The notes under the pieces are model-generated. The model worked only from the letters and a program-made list of their open reading frames with translations. It was not told where the DNA came from and did not search any database. 64,000 nt of DNA from contig JANQMC010000179.1 of the NCBI GenBank assembly GCA_028280305.1, positions 1 through 64,000 of the forward strand, written 5' to 3'. The DNA is from Pelagibius sp. GTDB lineage: Bacteria > Pseudomonadota > Alphaproteobacteria > Kiloniellales > Kiloniellaceae. The stretch's first letter is position 1. Each line of letters begins with the position of its first letter. Both the position numbers and the translations under genes were made by a program. Of the stretch, positions 42,159 through 51,448 are shown piece after piece.

Positions 42159-43607
42159 CTAGCTCGCCTTCTTGGCTGCCGGTTGTCCCTTACTCTGTTC
42201 GACGGGGAACACAAGCCGGAAGATCGTTCCGCCGCCGCTGGACCGTTCCATGCGGATGTCGCCGCCGTGGGCGCGTACAATGTCATGGGCGATCGACAGG
42301 CCAAGACCGGTACCGCCTTTGCGGGTCGATCCGGTGAAGGGTTTGAAGAGATGCTCCCTGGCCTCCTCCGGCACGCCGGGGCCGTTGTCCTCGACATCGA
42401 CAACCAGAAAGTCGCGGACCGGGCGGGCGGCGATGCGCACCTCGCTGGCGCCGGCCTCCAGCGCATTGCGCCCAAGGTTTGAGAACACGCGGTAAAGCTG
42501 CTCGCGGTCGGCCTCGATCACGAAACCACGCTCCACCTCGTTCAGCCAGCCGGCGCGGCCGACGCCGACGCCGGCCAGCCCTTCGCGCACCTCGGTCATC
42601 AGATCGCGCAGGTCGAAGCGCTTCAGGTCCAGATGCGCCGGCCCTTCGCGGGTAAACTCCAGGATCTGGGCACAAAGATGCAGGGCCCGGTCTATGGCCC
42701 CCACCAGGGTCGGCGCCATGGAGCGCACGGCCGGGTCGCCACTACGCGCAAGGCGATCTGAAATCAGGCTGGCGGTCGCCAGGATGTTGCGCAGATCATG
42801 GTTCACCTTAGTGACCGCCGCGCCCAGGGCCGCCAGGCGTGTCTTCTGCAACAGGGCGGCGCGCAGGCCTTCCTGCATGGTGACCAGCTCACGCTGGGCG
42901 ACGCCGATCTCGTCGCTGCGTTCGGTGGAGGTCAGCCCCCCGGCCGCGACCTCGGGATTCTCGCGAAAGGCGGCCATGCTGGCGGTGATGCGCCGCATCG
43001 GCCGGACCATCAGCAAATGCAGGCTGAGATAGACCAGGGCCGCGGTAAAGATCGAGATGATCAGCGAGAGGTTGAGAATGCGATAGGAGAAATCCAGCAT
43101 GTCGCGGCGCATCGGCGCCTCGTCCAGAACGATTTCAACCTCGACTGCCGGGTCCTTGGGCGATGGGCCGATGATCCGCAGCAGGCGGTTTTCCTGGGCC
43201 GCCAGCGCCACCACCGCATCGCGGATCAGACCGAAGAAACTTGCCCGGCTGAGATCGTAGGTTGCGTCGATGGTTTCCGGCCCGTCGACCATCAGCATCA
43301 ACTTGCCCTGGTCCGGCTTTTTCAGGGCCACCATATAGGCGCCGACATGCTGCAGCAGTTCGGCCTCCAGGGCCTTGCTGACCATATTGTCGGGCGTTGC
43401 CTCCAGCGCGAGGATCGAGAGATGGGCGGCGGCCAGCCGCTCCTGCAGGTAGACCAGCCGCATGCGCCCGATGGACGGCGCATAGATCAGCACCTCGGCC
43501 AGCATCACGAAGACGATCGTCAACAGCAACAGCTTGGCCGAGAGGCTCTTGATCAGAGGGGGCAGCCGCAGGCGCTCCCCAGATGCTTTGTGGCCCCACA
43601 TGGTCAT
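42159..43607 (-). CDS. Membrane sensor histidine kinase
   Basis: A 482-residue kinase. TM1 is about 25-44, a periplasmic sensor about 45-173 and TM2 about 176-198. A HAMP-like segment follows (about 199-250), then the phospho-acceptor H270 in VTKVNHDLRNILATAS. ATP-binding motifs are NLGRNALEAG (N-box), DNGPGVPEEA, and GGTGLGLSIAHDIVRAHGG. The NHDLRN H-box belongs to a distinct HisKA variant. No response regulator is adjacent, so it is an orphan. GTP/ATP-lid residues all look intact. Confidence 0.87.
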   Translation of the reverse strand: MTMWGHKASGERLRLPPLIKSLSAKLLLLTIVFVMLAEVLIYAPSIGRMRLVYLQERLAAAHLSILALEATPDNMVSKALEAELLQHVGAYMVALKKPDQGKLMLMVDGPETIDATYDLSRASFFGLIRDAVVALAAQENRLLRIIGPSPKDPAVEVEIVLDEAPMRRDMLDFSYRILNLSLIISIFTAALVYLSLHLLMVRPMRRITASMAAFRENPEVAAGGLTSTERSDEIGVAQRELVTMQEGLRAALLQKTRLAALGAAVTKVNHDLRNILATASLISDRLARSGDPAVRSMAPTLVGAIDRALHLCAQILEFTREGPAHLDLKRFDLRDLMTEVREGLAGVGVGRAGWLNEVERGFVIEADREQLYRVFSNLGRNALEAGASEVRIAARPVRDFLVVDVEDNGPGVPEEAREHLFKPFTGSTRKGGTGLGLSIAHDIVRAHGGDIRMERSSGGGTIFRLVFPVEQSKGQPAAKKAS

Positions 43608-43684
43608 GGCTTATAGCACGCCCGATAGCGGCGCGGGAGTGCGGCCCCCACAGAGATCACATCCCGCCGGAACGCCAAACGGGA

Positions 43685-43734
43685 GGAGGCCCGTCCCCAC
43701 GCCGGCCGAAGCCGACGCGGGAAGACGGGCCTCC
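43685..43734 (-). terminator. Strong hairpin after the CNPC-repeat gene
   Basis: GGAGGCCCGTC (43685-43695) pairs perfectly with GACGGGCCTCC (43724-43734). An inner stem is capped by GGC-TTCG-GCC on the minus strand. It lies 25 bases past the stop of the CNPC gene and would insulate it from the histidine kinase gene. There is no long T-run. Confidence 0.6.
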
Positions 43735-43759
43735 CACATTACGCTCTGTCGCTGCAAGC

Positions 43760-44035
43760 TTAGTTGGACTTGGCGGCGCAGGGGTTGCAGGGATTCTTGG
43801 CCGCGCAAGGATTGCAGGGGTTCGCCGCCGCGCAGGGATTGCAGGGGTTCGCCGCGCAGGGGTTGCAGGCCGCCTTCTTCTTCACGGCGCAGGGATTGCA
43901 GGCGTTTGCAGCACAGGGATTGCAGGCAGCGATCTGCACCGAGGTATCGGCGGCATTGGCTGCTGCGAGCGGCAGCGCCACCGCACCGGCGGAAACAGTG
44001 GCAACGCTCAGCGCAACGAGGGTTTTCTTCAGCAT
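43760..44035 (-). CDS. Secreted CNPC-repeat cysteine-rich peptide
   Basis: A 91-residue protein: signal peptide (about 1-28, [20 protein letters not shown]..., ending ANA), then a short spacer and six CNPC units from C38 to the end. The units are separated by AAN, AVKKKA, AAN, AAAN and AAKN spacers. That gives twelve cysteines in about fifty residues, all in CxxC pairs, so binding of thiophilic metals or a disulphide role in the periplasm is plausible. I do not know an experimental function. ATG 44035 has GGAGG upstream. The DNA repeats (GGATTGCAGGGGTTC-like units on plus) could slip, so copy number may vary between strains. Confidence 0.8.
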   Translation of the reverse strand: MLKKTLVALSVATVSAGAVALPLAAANAADTSVQIAACNPCAANACNPCAVKKKAACNPCAANPCNPCAAANPCNPCAAKNPCNPCAAKSN

Positions 44036-44260
44036 CGTGGTTAAGCCTCCAAGCTTGATCGATCTGTTGCGGCGCCCGCACCCGGGCGCCTTCCGATCCG
44101 GCTGGCCGCCGATGGGGGGCCGTCGTCTGCCGGTCCTCAGAGAATGGTCAGATGCGCGATCAAACACGAATCACGCTCCGGCGATCTGCTTCAACTTTCT
44201 GTGAAAAACCGTGAAAAACCGCCTCTTTTCAGTCACAGCCCTGTCGGGAGAGCGGGCAGA

Positions 44261-44998
44261 TCACACCTTATTCTTGCGGTCCTTCATCTTCTTGTAGATC
44301 ACCGGAATGACCGCCAGGACCGCCAGCCCCAGGATCGGCGCCAGGAACTGCGGCTGGAAGATGGCGCCGAGGTCCGGCACCTCGCCGCGGTCGAAAATCG
44401 CCCCCAGGCCGTTGCCGACCAGGGCATAGACGAAGCTGCCGGGAATGATGCCGATGAAGGTGGCAACCACATAGGTCCGCAGCGTCACCCCCAGGAAGGC
44501 CGGCACCAGGTTGACCACGAAGAAGGGAAACAACGGCACCAGGCGCAGCAACAGCAGATAGTTGAAGGCATTCTCGCGAAAACCGTCTTCCATCTTGCGG
44601 ATCGCCGCCCCAGCCTTGGCCCGCAGCAAATCGGCAAAAGCGTAGCGCGCCGCCAGAAACAGGGCGCTTGCCCCCAGGGTGGCCCCGATCACCACGTAGA
44701 TGGTGCCGAAGACCGGCCCGAAGAGAAATCCGCCGGTTATGGTCAGAAGCGCTCCGCCGGGGATCGAGAATGCGGCCACCAGGGCATAGACGCCGATAAA
44801 GCAGAGGCCGGCAACGATGCCGTAGCGCGCCACGAGATCGAGAAGGTTGGCGCGGTTGTCCCGCAAGACATCAAAACTGACGTAATCGTTCAGGCCGAAC
44901 AGGAAAAAGGCCGCCAACCCCGCCAAGAGGATGAGGATCGGGACCAGACGACCAAGGGAAAAACCCTTTTTGGCGCTGTCATGGCTGGGTTCGGTCAT
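44261..44998 (-). CDS. TVP38/TMEM64 (VTT/DedA-related) membrane protein
   Basis: A 245-residue inner-membrane protein with about five to six hydrophobic segments. The VTT-type core is GLCFIGVYALVAAFSIPGGALLTITGGFLFGPVFGTIYVVIGATLGASALFLAARY, followed by LLLLRLVPLFPFFVVNLVPAFLGV and IGIIPGSFVYALVGNGLG. Relatives are lipid scramblases or transporters; the bacterial role is not defined. Start ATG 44998. Confidence 0.87.
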   Translation of the reverse strand: MTEPSHDSAKKGFSLGRLVPILILLAGLAAFFLFGLNDYVSFDVLRDNRANLLDLVARYGIVAGLCFIGVYALVAAFSIPGGALLTITGGFLFGPVFGTIYVVIGATLGASALFLAARYAFADLLRAKAGAAIRKMEDGFRENAFNYLLLLRLVPLFPFFVVNLVPAFLGVTLRTYVVATFIGIIPGSFVYALVGNGLGAIFDRGEVPDLGAIFQPQFLAPILGLAVLAVIPVIYKKMKDRKNKV

Positions 44999-45255
44999 TG
45001 CTGCTCCCCACAGGTTCCAACCTTAGGCGGAACATGGTTAACGAAATGCTGAAACGGTCCCCAAGGGGCCGCAGCACGGCGTTCGGGGTTGCTTGTGAGC
45101 GGCGCAAAACCGAACCTGTCAGCGGTTTTAGCCCCTGTCTGCACTGACCACCAGTCACCAAGGTGTGAGGCCGGGTTGTGGGCCGGGAGCGGGGGGCGGG
45201 CCCGGCGGGCCGGCCAAAGCCGGAAAAGAAACCCTGATCCGGGCGTCTGCGGTCG

Positions 45256-45284
45256 TTGACAGAGCCCGGGCCCGCCCTTATACA
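45256..45284 (+). promoter_or_regulatory. Near-consensus sigma-70 promoter of rpmH-rnpA
   Basis: TTGACA, exactly 17 bases, TATACA, ending 42 bases before the rpmH start. This is the best promoter match in the window and fits the high expression expected of a ribosomal protein gene. The rest of the 45000-45326 gap is very GC-rich and shows no other element. Confidence 0.8.
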
Positions 45285-45326
45285 GCCCCGTCCATTCAAG
45301 AGTCAGCCTGGTATTGGAGACTTACC

Positions 45327-45461
45327 GTGAAGCGCACCTATCAGCCCTCAAAGCTGGTCCGCAAGCGCCGCCACGGGTTCCGCGCACGCAAGGGAACCGT
45401 TGGCGGGCGTCGCGTCCTCGCTCGTCGGCGCGCCAAAGGCCGCAAGCGCCTTTCCGCCTAG
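45327..45461 (+). CDS. rpmH: 50S ribosomal protein L34
   Basis: A 44-residue highly basic protein, [43 protein letters not shown], the canonical bacterial L34. Start GTG 45327. First gene of the rpmH-rnpA-yidD-yidC-engB-argB series. Confidence 0.97.
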   Translation: MKRTYQPSKLVRKRRHGFRARKGTVGGRRVLARRRAKGRKRLSA

Positions 45462-45470
45462 GGTGTCGTG

Positions 45471-45905
45471 ATGCCGACCGTTGGGCGGCTCAAGACACGA
45501 CCTCAATTTCTAAAGGTCGCGGCGGCCAAGCATAAATGGGCCACGCCGGGCCTTGTTTTACAGGCAGCAAGGCGCAGACGCGGCGAAGACCGGGCAGCGC
45601 CTGAAGTGCCTGAAACCCTTACCAAAGATCCTGGAGAGCCGGACGTGCGGGTTGGCTTTACGGTGACGCGTCGCGTCGGCAATGCGGTGGTCCGCAACCG
45701 GGCCAAGCGACGCCTGCGCGCCGCGGCGGCGGAGGTCTTTCCGCGCCTTGGGCGCAGCGGCACCGATTATGTCGTGATCGGCCGCCTCGGCACGCTCGAA
45801 CGGCCCTTTCCCGATCTCATGAAGGATCTGGAGCAGGCCATCACACGGTTGGACCGCAAAGGCCCTGGCCGACCTTCAAAAATCGGCCGGGAGGCAAGGC
45901 CATGA
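45471..45905 (+). CDS. rnpA: Ribonuclease P protein component
   Basis: A 144-residue basic protein assisting RNase P RNA in tRNA 5' maturation. LKTRPQFLKVA at the start and VRVGFTVTRRVGNAVVRNRAKRRLRAAAAEVFP (the RNR motif) are family hallmarks. A stretch of about 25 residues rich in R, E and P (RRRRGEDRAAPEVPETLTKDPGEPD) is inserted between them, as in some alphaproteobacteria. ATG 45471 directly follows an alternative GTG 45468. The stop overlaps yidD by four bases. Confidence 0.93.
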   Translation: MPTVGRLKTRPQFLKVAAAKHKWATPGLVLQAARRRRGEDRAAPEVPETLTKDPGEPDVRVGFTVTRRVGNAVVRNRAKRRLRAAAAEVFPRLGRSGTDYVVIGRLGTLERPFPDLMKDLEQAITRLDRKGPGRPSKIGREARP

Positions 45906-46201
45906 AGCTGGTCAGCCTGCTGCTTCTGGTCCTGATCCGCGGCTACCAGTTCCTGGTATCCCCTTTCTTCCCGCCGTGCTGCCGCTATCTGCCGACCTGT
46001 TCGGAGTATGCCCGCGAGGCCGTGACGGTCCACGGCCCGCTGCGCGGTTCCTGGCTGACACTGCGCCGCCTCGCGCGCTGCCACCCCTGGGCCGGCTGGG
46101 GCTACGACCCGGTGCCGGAGAAGAAATCCACTGAAAATGTCACATCCGGGCTTGGCCGGCGCCCGGACTGTTGCCATCTAGATCACCAATCGGGCCGCTA
46201 A
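45902..46201 (+). CDS. yidD: Membrane protein insertion efficiency factor YidD
   Basis: A 99-residue small protein. An amphipathic hydrophobic start (MKLVSLLLLVLIRGYQFLVSPFFPPCCRYLPTCSEYA) with the three conserved cysteines leads into LRRLARCHPWAGWGYDPVP. Helps YidC-dependent membrane insertion. The last 25 residues (TENVTSGLGRRPDCCHLDHQSGR) are not family-typical. Overlaps rnpA and precedes yidC by 26 bases. Confidence 0.92.
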   Translation: MKLVSLLLLVLIRGYQFLVSPFFPPCCRYLPTCSEYAREAVTVHGPLRGSWLTLRRLARCHPWAGWGYDPVPEKKSTENVTSGLGRRPDCCHLDHQSGR

Positions 46202-46227
46202 GGCCACCTGGGAGCCGAACGAGTCTT

Positions 46228-48000
46228 ATGGAACAACGCAATCTCCTGCTGGCGATCGTCCTCTCGGTGGTCATCCTCTTTGGCTTCAACTATCTGTTCC
46301 CGCAGCAGCCCCTGACGCCCCAGCCCGATCCGGCAACTTCAGGCGAAACCGGTGCCCCGGCAACAGCGGGCAGCGTGCCCTCGATCCCCGGCGTTCCATC
46401 GACCGGCGGCGCGGCCGTTCCCTCCCGGGATGAGGTGATCGGGATCAGCCCGCGGCTGTCCATCGACACCCCGCGGCTCACCGGCTCCATTGCGCTGCGC
46501 GGCGCGCTGATCGACGATCTCATCCTCACCCAGTTCAAGGAAACTCTGGAAGAGGACAGCCCCAACATCACCCTGCTGTCGCCGACCGGCTCGGCCAACC
46601 CCTACTTCTCGCGCTTCGGCTGGGCGGCCAATCCGGGCAGCGGCGTGGCGGTACCCGATGCCGAAACCCTTTGGCAGACAGACGGCGGCCCGCTGGCCCC
46701 CGGCGATCCGGTGACGCTGAGCTGGGACAACGGTGCCGGACTGGTCTTCGAACAGGTTATCTCGGTCGACGACGAATACCTCTTCACCATCACCCAGCGG
46801 GTGACGAATTCAGGCACAGACGCCGTCGAACTGGCGCCTTTCGGGCTGGTCTCCCGCACCGGCACGCCGGACATTCTGGGTTTTTACATTCTCCATGAAG
46901 GGCCGATCGGCTTTCTCGACGAGCAGCTCCGCGAGATCGACTACGACGATCTGAAGGACGACTTCCAAGGCCAGGAAGTGGTCATCGATCACCCCACCAC
47001 CGGCGGCTGGATCGGCATCACCGACAAGTACTGGCTGGCGGCCCTGGTCCCCGATCAGAACCAGGCTGTGAAGACTCGTTTCGTCTACACCCAGCCGTCG
47101 AACCAGGACCGCTACCAGGCCGACTTTCTCTACAGTGCCGCCAGCGTGCCGGCGGGCGGCAGCCTGGAGACCACCAGCCGCCTCTTCGCCGGCGCCAAGG
47201 AAGTCGTAAAGCTGGACGCCTATCGGGACGAGCTTGGGATTGTGAGTTTCGATCTGGCCGTGGACTTCGGCTGGTTCTACTTCCTCACCAAGCCGCTGTT
47301 CTACGCCATTCACTGGCTGAACGCGCAGGTCGGCAACTTCGGTGTCGCCATCCTGCTGCTCACCATCGCCGTGAAGCTGGTCTTCTTCCCGCTGGCCAAC
47401 AAGTCCTACAAGTCGATGGCCAAGATGCGCAAGCTGCAGCCGGAGATGATGGACCTGCGCGAACGCTTCAGCGAGGACAAGCAGCGGCTCAATCAGGAAA
47501 TGATGGCGCTCTATAAACGCGAGGGCGCCAACCCCTTGTCCGGCTGTCTGCCGATCCTGATTCAGATCCCGGTGTTCTTCGCCCTCTATAAGGTGATGTA
47601 CGTCACCATCGAGATGCGGCACGCCCCCTTCTTCGGCTGGATCCACGATCTCTCCGCGGCGGATCCGACCACCATCCTGAACGGTTTCGGCCTGCTGCCC
47701 TGGGGCGCGCCGGACCTGGGCCTGTTGAACCTTCTGAACATCGGCGTCTGGCCGCTGCTGATGGGCATTTCCATGTTCCTGCAGCAGAAGCTGAACCCCC
47801 AGCCGCCCGACCCGGTGCAGGCCAAGATCTTCCTGATGATGCCGATCATGTTCACCTTCCTGCTGGCCACCTTCCCGGCCGGTCTGGTGATCTACTGGAC
47901 CTGGAACAACATTCTCTCCATGGCCCAGCAGGCGATCATCATGAAGCGCGCCGGGGTGCCGCTCGGCAGCGGTACGCCGAAGCAGCCGACCAGCACCTAA
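46228..48000 (+). CDS. yidC: Membrane protein insertase YidC
   Basis: A 590-residue insertase of the proteobacterial long form. N-terminal TM (LLLAIVLSVVILFGFNYLF), a large periplasmic beta domain (about 60-350), then the Oxa1 core. The core has FYFLTKPLFYAIHWLNAQVGNFGVAILLLTIAVKLVFFPLANKSYKSMAKM, the cytosolic hairpin and GCLPILIQIPVFFALYKVM. The end has FPAGLVIYWTWNNILSMAQQAIIMKR. ATG 46228 (MEQRNLLLAIV) is the family start. Inserts inner-membrane proteins with or without SecYEG. Confidence 0.95.
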   Translation: MEQRNLLLAIVLSVVILFGFNYLFPQQPLTPQPDPATSGETGAPATAGSVPSIPGVPSTGGAAVPSRDEVIGISPRLSIDTPRLTGSIALRGALIDDLILTQFKETLEEDSPNITLLSPTGSANPYFSRFGWAANPGSGVAVPDAETLWQTDGGPLAPGDPVTLSWDNGAGLVFEQVISVDDEYLFTITQRVTNSGTDAVELAPFGLVSRTGTPDILGFYILHEGPIGFLDEQLREIDYDDLKDDFQGQEVVIDHPTTGGWIGITDKYWLAALVPDQNQAVKTRFVYTQPSNQDRYQADFLYSAASVPAGGSLETTSRLFAGAKEVVKLDAYRDELGIVSFDLAVDFGWFYFLTKPLFYAIHWLNAQVGNFGVAILLLTIAVKLVFFPLANKSYKSMAKMRKLQPEMMDLRERFSEDKQRLNQEMMALYKREGANPLSGCLPILIQIPVFFALYKVMYVTIEMRHAPFFGWIHDLSAADPTTILNGFGLLPWGAPDLGLLNLLNIGVWPLLMGISMFLQQKLNPQPPDPVQAKIFLMMPIMFTFLLATFPAGLVIYWTWNNILSMAQQAIIMKRAGVPLGSGTPKQPTST

Positions 48001-48031
48001 AGGGAATCGGGCGAAGTTCCGCCCGGACGCC

Positions 48032-48709
48032 ATGACCGAGAACGCCCCCAGGGACCCGGAAGAGGAAGCCGCCGAGGCCGCCGCCCTGGAGGCTGGGCGC
48101 CTGCTGTTCTCGCGCGAATGCAATTTCCTGATCTCGGCGGCGGACGAAGCGCAGTTGCCCGCCTTTGCCCTGAACGAGGTGGCCTTCGCCGGCCGCTCCA
48201 ACGTCGGGAAATCGAGCCTGCTGAACGCGCTGACCGGGCACAAGGCGCTGGCCCGCACCTCCAACACCCCGGGCCGCACGCGGCTGTTGAACTTTTTCGA
48301 ACTCGGCGGGCGGCTGATCCTGGTGGACCTGCCGGGCTACGGCTACGCCCGGGCTTCGAAGACCGATATCGCACGCTGGACCAAGCTGACCCGAGGTTAT
48401 CTGAAGGGACGGGCCCAACTGCGGCGGGTCTGTCTGCTCATCGACTCGCGCCATGGGCTGAAGGCGAGCGACAAGCAGGTCATGGACGAACTGGACAGCG
48501 CCGCGGTTTCCTATCAGGTGGTGCTCACCAAGGCGGACAAGATGAAACCCGGCCCCCTGGCCCGGATGGTCGAGGAAACCGGCGCCGCCCTGGCGAAAAG
48601 ACCCGCCGCCCATCCGGTCTGCCTGGTCACCTCTTCCGAAAGCGGCGCCGGAATCGACCAGCTTCGCGCCGCCCTGGCGGCGCTGGCCGAACCGCCCGGC
48701 GCAGAGTAA
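48032..48709 (+). CDS. engB: Ribosome biogenesis GTPase EngB/YsxC
   Basis: A 225-residue GTPase. G1 is AGRSNVGKS (K60-S61), G2-like NTPGRT follows, G3 is DLPGYGYA (D99) and G4 is TKAD. EngB acts in large ribosomal subunit assembly. The N-terminus carries an acidic stretch of about 20 residues ahead of the conserved LLFSRECNFLISA. ATG 48032, 31 bases after yidC. Confidence 0.94.
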   Translation: MTENAPRDPEEEAAEAAALEAGRLLFSRECNFLISAADEAQLPAFALNEVAFAGRSNVGKSSLLNALTGHKALARTSNTPGRTRLLNFFELGGRLILVDLPGYGYARASKTDIARWTKLTRGYLKGRAQLRRVCLLIDSRHGLKASDKQVMDELDSAAVSYQVVLTKADKMKPGPLARMVEETGAALAKRPAAHPVCLVTSSESGAGIDQLRAALAALAEPPGAE

Positions 48710-48775
48710 AGTGGCGCCGGCCTCAGTCGATTCGCCAGCCGGGTCGATCCTTCTCCGGGGCCGGGGGTTTAGAGC

Positions 48776-49681
48776 ATGAGTCGGAAGAACATCAGCGATA
48801 CCAAGCACTGGCTGCGCACGGCCCGGACAATCTCCGAGGCCCTGCCCTTCATGCGCCGCTATGCCGGCAAGACCTTCGTCGTGAAGTACGGCGGTCATGC
48901 CATGGTCGACGAGGAACTGGCCGCCCTCTTCGCCAGCGACATCGTGCTGATGAAGCAGGTCGGGGTGAACCCCATCGTGGTGCATGGCGGCGGCCCGCAG
49001 ATCGGCCGCATGCTGGAGCGCCTTTCGGTGCAGACCGAGTTCGTCGACGGCCTCAGGGTCACCGATGCCAAAACCGTCGAGGTGGTGGAGATGGTGCTCT
49101 CCGGCACCATCAACAAGTCCATCGTCTCGGCCATCAATGCCGCGGGCGGACGGGCGGTCGGCCTTTCCGGCAAGGACGGCAATCTGATCCAGGCCCAGAA
49201 ACTGAGCCGCACCACCCGGGACCCGGATTCCAATATCGAGAAGGTGCTCGATCTCGGCTTTGTCGGGGAACCGAGCCTGATCGACCCCCGGGTGCTCACC
49301 TCGCTGCAGGAATCCGGGCTGGTCCCGGTTATCGCGCCGATCGGCATCGGGCCCAAGGGCGAGACCTACAACATCAACGCCGACACGGCGGCGGGCGCCA
49401 TTGCCGCGGCCTCCGGCGCCTCGCGTCTGTTGATGCTGACTGACGTGGTCGGTGTGCTCGACAAAGACGGTGAACTGATGCCGGAGCTGAACACCGGCCA
49501 GGTCGAGGCCCTGCGGCAGGACGGCACCATCCACGGCGGCATGATCCCGAAGCTGGAAACCTGCGTGAAGGCGGTGGAGAACGGCGTCGAGGCCGCGGTC
49601 ATCCTGGACGGACGCCTGCCCCATTCGATGCTGCTGGAAATCTTCACCGGCGGCGGCATCGGCACCCTGGTGCACCGCTAG
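48776..49681 (+). CDS. argB: Acetylglutamate kinase
   Basis: A 301-residue amino-acid kinase, second step of arginine synthesis. [67 protein letters not shown] and [18 protein letters not shown] are family blocks. An N-terminal helix (about 1-25) like that of arginine-inhibited hexameric enzymes is present, so feedback inhibition is plausible. Start ATG 48776. Placed after engB as in many alphaproteobacteria. Confidence 0.95.
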   Translation: MSRKNISDTKHWLRTARTISEALPFMRRYAGKTFVVKYGGHAMVDEELAALFASDIVLMKQVGVNPIVVHGGGPQIGRMLERLSVQTEFVDGLRVTDAKTVEVVEMVLSGTINKSIVSAINAAGGRAVGLSGKDGNLIQAQKLSRTTRDPDSNIEKVLDLGFVGEPSLIDPRVLTSLQESGLVPVIAPIGIGPKGETYNINADTAAGAIAAASGASRLLMLTDVVGVLDKDGELMPELNTGQVEALRQDGTIHGGMIPKLETCVKAVENGVEAAVILDGRLPHSMLLEIFTGGGIGTLVHR

Positions 49682-49741
49682 AGCCGACCCTGTCCCGGTC
49701 AACGGGGCTTCTCCGAAAAACACGATTCATCCGAACCGGAC

Positions 49742-49755
49742 TTGAGCTTCATCAA
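49742..49755. promoter_or_regulatory. FNR-type box upstream of ubiTUV
   Basis: TTGAGCTTCATCAA has a perfect ATCAA right half-site and four of five left half-site bases of TTGAT-N4-ATCAA. Its centre is about 81 bases before the ubiT start, leaving room for a start site about 41 bases downstream of the box, the usual class II FNR position. Its placement before genes for anaerobic ubiquinone synthesis supports the call. Confidence 0.6.
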
Positions 49756-49829
49756 GGACCGCCGCCCTGCGCCAGGCCTAAGCTGACCCTGGGTAAATCC
49801 GACAGGGTCGATTGGCGAAGGTGATGATC

Positions 49830-50372
49830 ATGACTGCATTCAAGGACGGCGAGCTGCCGAAGCTGGTAAAGACTCTCTTGCGTCCGGCGCCGAAGCTGCC
49901 CCTCGCGGTCTTGCTGACCCGGGCGGTGCGGCGCATTGCCGTTCGGCGCAGCGATCTGATCGAACGCCTCGGCCCCACCGCCCGGGTGCCGATTGCGGTC
50001 ATGCCGAGCGACCTGCCGTTTTCGTTCCGCGTGAGCCTGGACGGTGCAAACGCCCGGGTCGACGTCGTGACGGCCGGGGAGGCGGAAAAGGCGGCGGCCA
50101 GGATACGGGCCCCCTTGTTGATCCTGCTGGGGCTGCTGGACGGAACCTATGACGGCGATGCCCTGTTCTTTTCCCGGGACCTGGTCATCGAAGGCGATAC
50201 GGAACACGTCCTTGCACTGCGCAACACCCTTGAACAGGCGGATCTGACCCCGGCGGAATTCGCCGGTCTCGGCGGTCCTGCGGCGGATCTTGTCAACCGG
50301 GCCGCAACAGAGCTTCTGTCGGGTGCGCGCCGGCTTGTACAGGCGCCGGCGCCGCAAAAGCTGCCCGTCTAG
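49830..50372 (+). CDS. ubiT: UbiT, SCP2-domain accessory factor for anaerobic ubiquinone biosynthesis
   Basis: A 180-residue protein with an SCP2 sterol-carrier-like lipid-binding domain. The family block GTYDGDALFFSRDLVIEGDTEHVLALRNTLEQADL matches YhbT/UbiT. UbiT carries hydrophobic quinone precursors for the oxygen-independent pathway. Directly upstream of ubiU (33 bases) and ubiV, which confirms the assignment. ATG 49830 has GAAGG eight bases upstream; TTG, GTG and ATG codons just before it are in frame but lack this spacing. Confidence 0.88.
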   Translation: MTAFKDGELPKLVKTLLRPAPKLPLAVLLTRAVRRIAVRRSDLIERLGPTARVPIAVMPSDLPFSFRVSLDGANARVDVVTAGEAEKAAARIRAPLLILLGLLDGTYDGDALFFSRDLVIEGDTEHVLALRNTLEQADLTPAEFAGLGGPAADLVNRAATELLSGARRLVQAPAPQKLPV

Positions 50373-50405
50373 CCCTTCAGCCCAGTCTCCCGAACCGATA
50401 CCGCG

Positions 50406-51422
50406 ATGGAATCCATGCCCGCCAGAAGGAAGCGCCTCGAACTCGTTTGCCCTGCTGGAACACCGGCCGCCCTGCGCACCGCCGTCGATGCCGGCGCTGA
50501 CACGGTCTACTGCGGCCTCAACAACGAGACCAATGCCCGGAACTTTCCTGGTTTGAACTTTTCCGAAAACGAATTGGCAACAGCCGTCCGCTATGCCCAC
50601 GGCAAGGGGGCGAAGCTGCTGCTCGCCGTCAATACCTTCGCCCGCGCCGGCGCGACCGCCATCTGGACCCGTGCGGTGGACGTGGCACAAGCCTGCGGCG
50701 CCGATGCCGTCATCGCCGCCGACTTGGCGGTTCTCGACTACGCCGCCAAACGCTATCCGGATCTGCGGCTGCACCTCTCGGTCCAGGCGGCGGCCAATAC
50801 GCCCGAGGCGATCGGCTACTATCAGAAAACCTTCGGGGTCCGCCGGGTGGTGCTGCCGCGCGTTCTGTCGGTCGAAGAGATCGCCCGGCTCAATCAGGAA
50901 GTGGCGGTTGAAACCGAGGCCTTCGTCTTCGGCGGGCTCTGCGTCATGACCGAAGGGCGCTGCGCCCTGTCTTCCTATGCAACGGGAAAGTCGCCGAACC
51001 TGACCGGCGTGTGTTCGCCACCGGATCATGTCGTCTACGAGAAGACCCCGGACCGGCGTCTTCTGGCACGGCTTGGCGGATTCACCGTCGACCGTTTCGA
51101 TGAAGGAGAGGCAGCGGGTTACCCGACCCTCTGCAAAGGTCAGTTCTGCGCCAAGGGAAAGGCCGGCTACCTGTTCGAGGACCCGGTCAGCCTCAATGCC
51201 GCTGCCCTTCTGCCCGGGCTCCAGGAAGCCGGGGTCACCGCCGTGAAGATCGAAGGACGGCAGCGCGGCAAGGCCTACATCGGCAGCGTGGTCAGGGCCT
51301 TTCGCAGGGCGGTCGAGGATCTGGCCGGCGACGGCAAGGCGAACGACCTTGCCGAGGCGCTGACCGCCCTGACCGAGGGCGGCCGGCAAACCACCGGCGC
51401 CTACCGCAAAACCTGGCGTTAG
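50406..51422 (+). CDS. ubiU: UbiU, U32-family component of oxygen-independent ubiquinone hydroxylase
   Basis: A 338-residue peptidase U32-type protein. ELVCPAGTPAALRTAVDAGADTVYCGL opens the TIM-barrel. Four cysteines C179, C186, C203 and C243 (GGLCVMTEGRC, GVCSPP, TLCKGQF) reproduce the spacing of the [4Fe-4S] ligands of E. coli UbiU (C169/C176/C193/C232). With UbiV it forms the complex that hydroxylates ubiquinone precursors without oxygen, using prephenate-derived oxygen. Start ATG 50406; a second ATG (MPARRKRLEL) lies three codons in. Confidence 0.93.
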   Translation: MESMPARRKRLELVCPAGTPAALRTAVDAGADTVYCGLNNETNARNFPGLNFSENELATAVRYAHGKGAKLLLAVNTFARAGATAIWTRAVDVAQACGADAVIAADLAVLDYAAKRYPDLRLHLSVQAAANTPEAIGYYQKTFGVRRVVLPRVLSVEEIARLNQEVAVETEAFVFGGLCVMTEGRCALSSYATGKSPNLTGVCSPPDHVVYEKTPDRRLLARLGGFTVDRFDEGEAAGYPTLCKGQFCAKGKAGYLFEDPVSLNAAALLPGLQEAGVTAVKIEGRQRGKAYIGSVVRAFRRAVEDLAGDGKANDLAEALTALTEGGRQTTGAYRKTWR

Positions 51423-51448
51423 AGACCCAGCACCAAAGGACACAACCG

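Noticed and set aside
43760..43930. Short regular DNA repeats that could suggest a CRISPR array
   Set aside because: Units are about 20-30 bases, in frame, and encode the CNPC peptide; there are no unique spacers, and no cas genes are in the window.
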